From contig CAZPHI010000069.1 of the NCBI GenBank assembly GCA_964586425.1, forward strand, positions 1 to 9,834: 9,834 nt of DNA, read 5' to 3'. The stretch comes from CAZPHI01 sp964586425 (lineage in GTDB: Bacteria > Bacillota > Clostridia > Lachnospirales > Lachnospiraceae). A model generated the notes under the pieces. The model had not been told where the DNA came from. It searched no databases and worked only from the letters and a program-made list of their open reading frames with translations. A program made the translations under genes and the position numbers. Below, one piece after another: positions 7,632-9,834 of the stretch (within the stretch, counting starts at the first letter, position 1; each line of letters begins with the position of its first letter).

Positions 7632-8594
7632 ATGAATTTAGACGATATGCTTAAAGCAAGTGGAATATCTAATGGAGAGAGCAATAATTTGAAATCAGGT
7701 TTTGTTACTATTATCGGAAGACCTAATGTGGGTAAATCGACTCTTATGAACAGACTGATTGGACAAAAGATTGCAATTACTTCTAATAAACCGCAGACAA
7801 CAAGAAACAGAATTCAGACTGTATATACAGATGAGAGAGGCCAGATTGTATTCCTTGATACGCCGGGGATTCATAAAGCAAAGAATAAGCTTGGTGAATA
7901 TATGGTAGGTGCAGCAGAGAAGACAATTAACGAAGTGGATTTGGTATTATGGCTCGTTGAACCAGGCACATATATTGGTGCGGGCGAACAGCATATCGTA
8001 GAAAAGCTTCAGAAGACAACAACACCAGTTGTTCTTGTAATTAACAAGTGTGACACAGTTAAAAAAGAAGAAATCCTTCCTGTAATAGACAGATATAAAA
8101 GCGTTGTTGACTTCGCAGAAATAGTACCAGTATCTGCTAAAACAGGCAAGAATACAGATGATTTAGTAGAAGTTATTTTCAAATATATGCCATATGGTCC
8201 AATGTTTTATGATGAAGATACTGTTACAGATCAGCCAATGCGTCAGATTGTAGCAGAGATTATCAGAGAGAAGTCGTTACATGCCCTAGATGAGGAGATT
8301 CCTCATGGAATAGCAGTGGTTATTGATTCAATGAAGGAGCGCAAAAAAGGTTCAGATATAATATCTGATATTGATGCAACTATTATTTGCGAAAGAGATT
8401 CTCACAAAGGAATTATCATCGGAAAAGGCGGAGATATGCTTAAAAAAATAGGCTCTAACGCCAGATATGAGATAGAGAAGCTTCTTGAACACAAGGTTAA
8501 CCTAAAACTATGGGTCAAGGTAAAAAAGGATTGGCGAGACAGTGACTTTTTAATCAAGAACTTTGGATATAAACAGGATGATGATTTGAAATAG
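7632..8594 (+). CDS. era: GTPase Era, 16S rRNA-binding ribosome assembly factor
   Basis: 320 residues. The G-domain motifs are all intact: GRPNVGKST (29-37, P-loop), the effector region KPQTTRNRIQTVY, DTPG (76-79), NKCD (138-141) and SAK (168-170). The C-terminal KH domain has GIIIGKGG at 260-267, followed by the conserved VKVKKDWRD segment and a terminal NFGY. Era binds the 3' end of 16S rRNA in a GTP-dependent way during 30S maturation and couples assembly to growth (family knowledge). The ATG at 7632 is chosen because GAGG at 7622-7625 sits 6 bases upstream. The ATG at 7620 would add four residues but overlaps that ribosome site and lacks a good one of its own. The P-loop begins some 14 residues later than in E. 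coli Era, giving a short polar N-terminal extension of unknown role. RecO starts 17 bases after the stop. Confidence 0.98.
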   Translation: MNLDDMLKASGISNGESNNLKSGFVTIIGRPNVGKSTLMNRLIGQKIAITSNKPQTTRNRIQTVYTDERGQIVFLDTPGIHKAKNKLGEYMVGAAEKTINEVDLVLWLVEPGTYIGAGEQHIVEKLQKTTTPVVLVINKCDTVKKEEILPVIDRYKSVVDFAEIVPVSAKTGKNTDDLVEVIFKYMPYGPMFYDEDTVTDQPMRQIVAEIIREKSLHALDEEIPHGIAVVIDSMKERKKGSDIISDIDATIICERDSHKGIIIGKGGDMLKKIGSNARYEIEKLLEHKVNLKLWVKVKKDWRDSDFLIKNFGYKQDDDLK

Positions 8595-8600
8595 ATTAAC

Positions 8601-8605
8601 GGAGG
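8601..8605 (+). promoter_or_regulatory. Ribosome binding site for the GTG start of recO
   Basis: GGAGG is a full core match, 6 bases before GTG at 8612. It fixes the unusual start codon, since the next in-frame ATG would remove the first conserved strand of the OB fold. Confidence 0.85.
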
Positions 8606-8611
8606 CAGAAA

Positions 8612-9355
8612 GTGGGAGACATTGCTACAGTCCATGGAATGGTGATTTCATCAATGCCCGTGGGTGAATATGATAAAAGAGTTCTTTTGCTTACCAAAGA
8701 GCGTGGTAAGATATCTGCTTTTGCCAAAGGCGCGCGTCGATTAAACAGCCCGCTTATGGGGGTTACAAGACCTCTTGCATTGGGATGGTTTGAAGTATAT
8801 GAGGGTAGAACCGCATATAATATTAGACAGGCAGGAATAACGGATTATTTTAATGATGTTACAACTGACTTAGAAAGTGTATATTATGGATATTATTTTG
8901 CTGAATTAGCAGAGTATTATGGACAGGAAAATCTTGATGCAACGGATATGCTTAATCTGATGTATGTTGCTTTCAAAGCACTTGCCAATAAAGCACTTGA
9001 TAACGAGCTTGTTAGACTTATATATGAACTAAGAATAATGGCAACTAATGGCGAAATACCAGATTTTTTCACCTGTGCGAATTGTGGAAGTGAAGATAGT
9101 ATAGACGGCTTTTCAATGAGTAATACCGGTGTTTACTGCAAATCATGTACACCATATGTTAAAGATGCAGTCAAGCTTTCCCAATCCTGCGTATATACAC
9201 TGCAGTTTATAATAACTGCAAAGCTTTCAAAACTGTATACCTTCACTCTTAACGAGGATGTTCTTGTTCAGCTGAGAATGGTTATTAGAAGACTAATTGC
9301 TCTTAATATTGACAAAGAGATGAAGTCATTGCAGATGCTTGAATTGATGAAATAG
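8612..9355 (+). CDS. recO: DNA repair protein RecO, recombination mediator
   Basis: 247 residues, the normal length. The N-terminal OB fold (about 1-80) begins ATVHGMVISSMPVGEYDKR and continues with LTKERGKISAFAKGARR, a RecO signature. A helical domain follows, with a four-cysteine zinc site: Cys155 and Cys158 (CANC), Cys176 and Cys179 (CKSC), as in most Gram-positive RecO and unlike the E. coli protein. RecO works with RecR (and RecF) to load RecA on SSB-coated single-stranded DNA and to anneal strands during gap and break repair. Translation starts at GTG with GGAGG six bases upstream. The gene lies 17 bases after era, so the two are almost surely co-transcribed; era-recO adjacency is common in Firmicutes. 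All key features look intact. Confidence 0.97.
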   Translation: MGDIATVHGMVISSMPVGEYDKRVLLLTKERGKISAFAKGARRLNSPLMGVTRPLALGWFEVYEGRTAYNIRQAGITDYFNDVTTDLESVYYGYYFAELAEYYGQENLDATDMLNLMYVAFKALANKALDNELVRLIYELRIMATNGEIPDFFTCANCGSEDSIDGFSMSNTGVYCKSCTPYVKDAVKLSQSCVYTLQFIITAKLSKLYTFTLNEDVLVQLRMVIRRLIALNIDKEMKSLQMLELMK

Positions 9356-9388
9356 GTAGAATATAGAATTAAAAAGATATTTATGGTC

Positions 9389-9417
9389 TTGTAAATGTTT
9401 TTAAAATAATGTAAACT
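9389..9417 (+). promoter_or_regulatory. Weak candidate promoter before glycyl-tRNA synthetase
   Basis: TTGTAA (9389-9394) and TAAACT (9412-9417) are separated by 17 bases, each matching four of six consensus positions of a housekeeping sigma promoter. It lies in the largest intergenic gap of the window (9356-9458), where an own promoter for the synthetase would be expected. Such matches are common by chance in AT-rich DNA. There is no T-box signature in this leader. Confidence 0.25.
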
Positions 9418-9420
9418 GAA

Positions 9421-9438
9421 GAAGTTAATATTAATTTC
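9421..9438. repeat. AT-rich near-palindrome just upstream of the glyS ribosome site
   Basis: GAAGTTAATATTAATTTC is symmetric around TTAATATTAA, with one G/T mismatch pair that would be a wobble pair in RNA. It ends 7 bases before the GAGG ribosome site. It could be an operator or a weak hairpin near the translation start, or simply AT-rich chance. There is no T-run after it. Confidence 0.5.
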
Positions 9439-9445
9439 AGGAAAT

Positions 9446-9449
9446 GAGG
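9446..9449 (+). promoter_or_regulatory. Ribosome binding site of glycyl-tRNA synthetase
   Basis: GAGG lies 9 bases before ATG at 9459 and supports that start over the second in-frame ATG at 9471, which would be 21 bases away. Confidence 0.6.
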
Positions 9450-9458
9450 TTTTGTTCA

Positions 9459-9834
9459 ATGGAAAAGACAATGGAAAAAATTGTTGCGTTAGCTAAAGCA
9501 AGAGGATTCGTATATCCTGGTTCTGAAATCTATGGAGGACTTGCTAATACATGGGATTACGGTAATCTCGGTGTTGAACTTAAAAATAATGTAAAAAAAG
9601 CTTGGTGGCAGAAGTTTGTAACTGAAAGCCCATATAATGTAGGTGTTGATTGTGCTATTCTTATGAATCCACAGACATGGGTAGCATCAGGACATCTTGG
9701 TGGATTTGCAGATCCTCTTATGGATTGTAAAGAATGTCATGAAAGATTCAGAGCAGACAAGCTTATTGAAGATTGGGCTGCTGAAAATAATTATGAACTT
9801 GATGGCTCAGTTGATGGATGGACACAGGAGCAGA
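9459..9834 (+). CDS. glyS: Glycyl-tRNA synthetase, homodimeric type, N-terminal part (cut by window edge)
   Basis: The frame is open from ATG at 9459 to the end of the window, giving 125 residues of a protein usually about 460 long. The sequence ARGFVYPGSEIYGG, then WDYGNLGVELKNNVKKAWW, ILMNPQTWVASGH and GGFADPLMDCKECHERFRADK matches the start of the class II catalytic domain of the single-chain alpha2 (eukaryote/archaea-like) GlyRS found in many Gram-positives, not the alpha2beta2 GlyQ/GlyS enzyme. SGHLGGFADP is at 77-86, followed by the Cys90/Cys93 pair typical of this type. The enzyme charges tRNA-Gly with glycine using ATP in the cytoplasm. It follows recO after a 103-base gap, so it may have its own promoter. 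A second ATG at 9471 is an alternative start but is farther from the ribosome site. Confidence 0.97.
   Translation, partial: MEKTMEKIVALAKARGFVYPGSEIYGGLANTWDYGNLGVELKNNVKKAWWQKFVTESPYNVGVDCAILMNPQTWVASGHLGGFADPLMDCKECHERFRADKLIEDWAAENNYELDGSVDGWTQEQ

Noticed and set aside
9356..9458. A T-box riboswitch before the glycyl-tRNA synthetase gene
   Set aside because: The gap is too short for specifier and antiterminator stems, and the conserved T-box core sequence is not present.

Overview
The window reads as a chromosomal segment of a low-GC Firmicute, most likely a Lachnospiraceae (Butyrivibrio/Roseburia/Lachnospira-like) anaerobe. The grounds are AT-rich codon use (by eye), strong AGGAGG-type ribosome binding sites, a solute-binding protein of a style I associate with that family, and the order M16C peptidase, era, recO, homodimeric-type glycyl-tRNA synthetase, which I recall as common there. 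The placement rests on gene content and recall, not on a database search.

All recognisable genes are on the + strand. Bases 1-653 hold the 3' part of an extracellular solute-binding protein gene that looks broken: the first segment stops at 352-354, and the rest of the family C-terminus continues in another frame, apparently with an internal stretch missing. Bases 675-4628 encode a 1317-residue membrane hybrid histidine kinase: TM, Cache-like sensor, TM, HAMP-like linker, PAS, degenerate GGDEF (GCDQF), GAF-like, HisKA, HATPase and REC. Bases 4658-7582 encode a presequence-protease-like M16C zinc peptidase. Bases 7632-8594 encode the ribosome-assembly GTPase Era, 8612-9355 the recombination mediator RecO, and 9459 to the window edge the N-terminus of glycyl-tRNA synthetase.

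Gaps between genes are short (17 to about 103 bases) and I see no convincing intrinsic terminator, so the block could be read as one or a few transcripts. Two functional parts can be separated. The first is an environmental-sensing part (solute-binding remnant plus hybrid kinase), with no transporter permease, Hpt protein or DNA-binding response regulator in view. The second is a conserved housekeeping part (peptidase, Era, RecO, GlyRS). I see no tRNA, rRNA, CRISPR array, insertion sequence or phage gene. The most notable items are the disrupted solute-binding gene, the catalytically degenerate GGDEF domain inside a many-layered kinase, and a perfect 9-bp inverted repeat early in the kinase gene.
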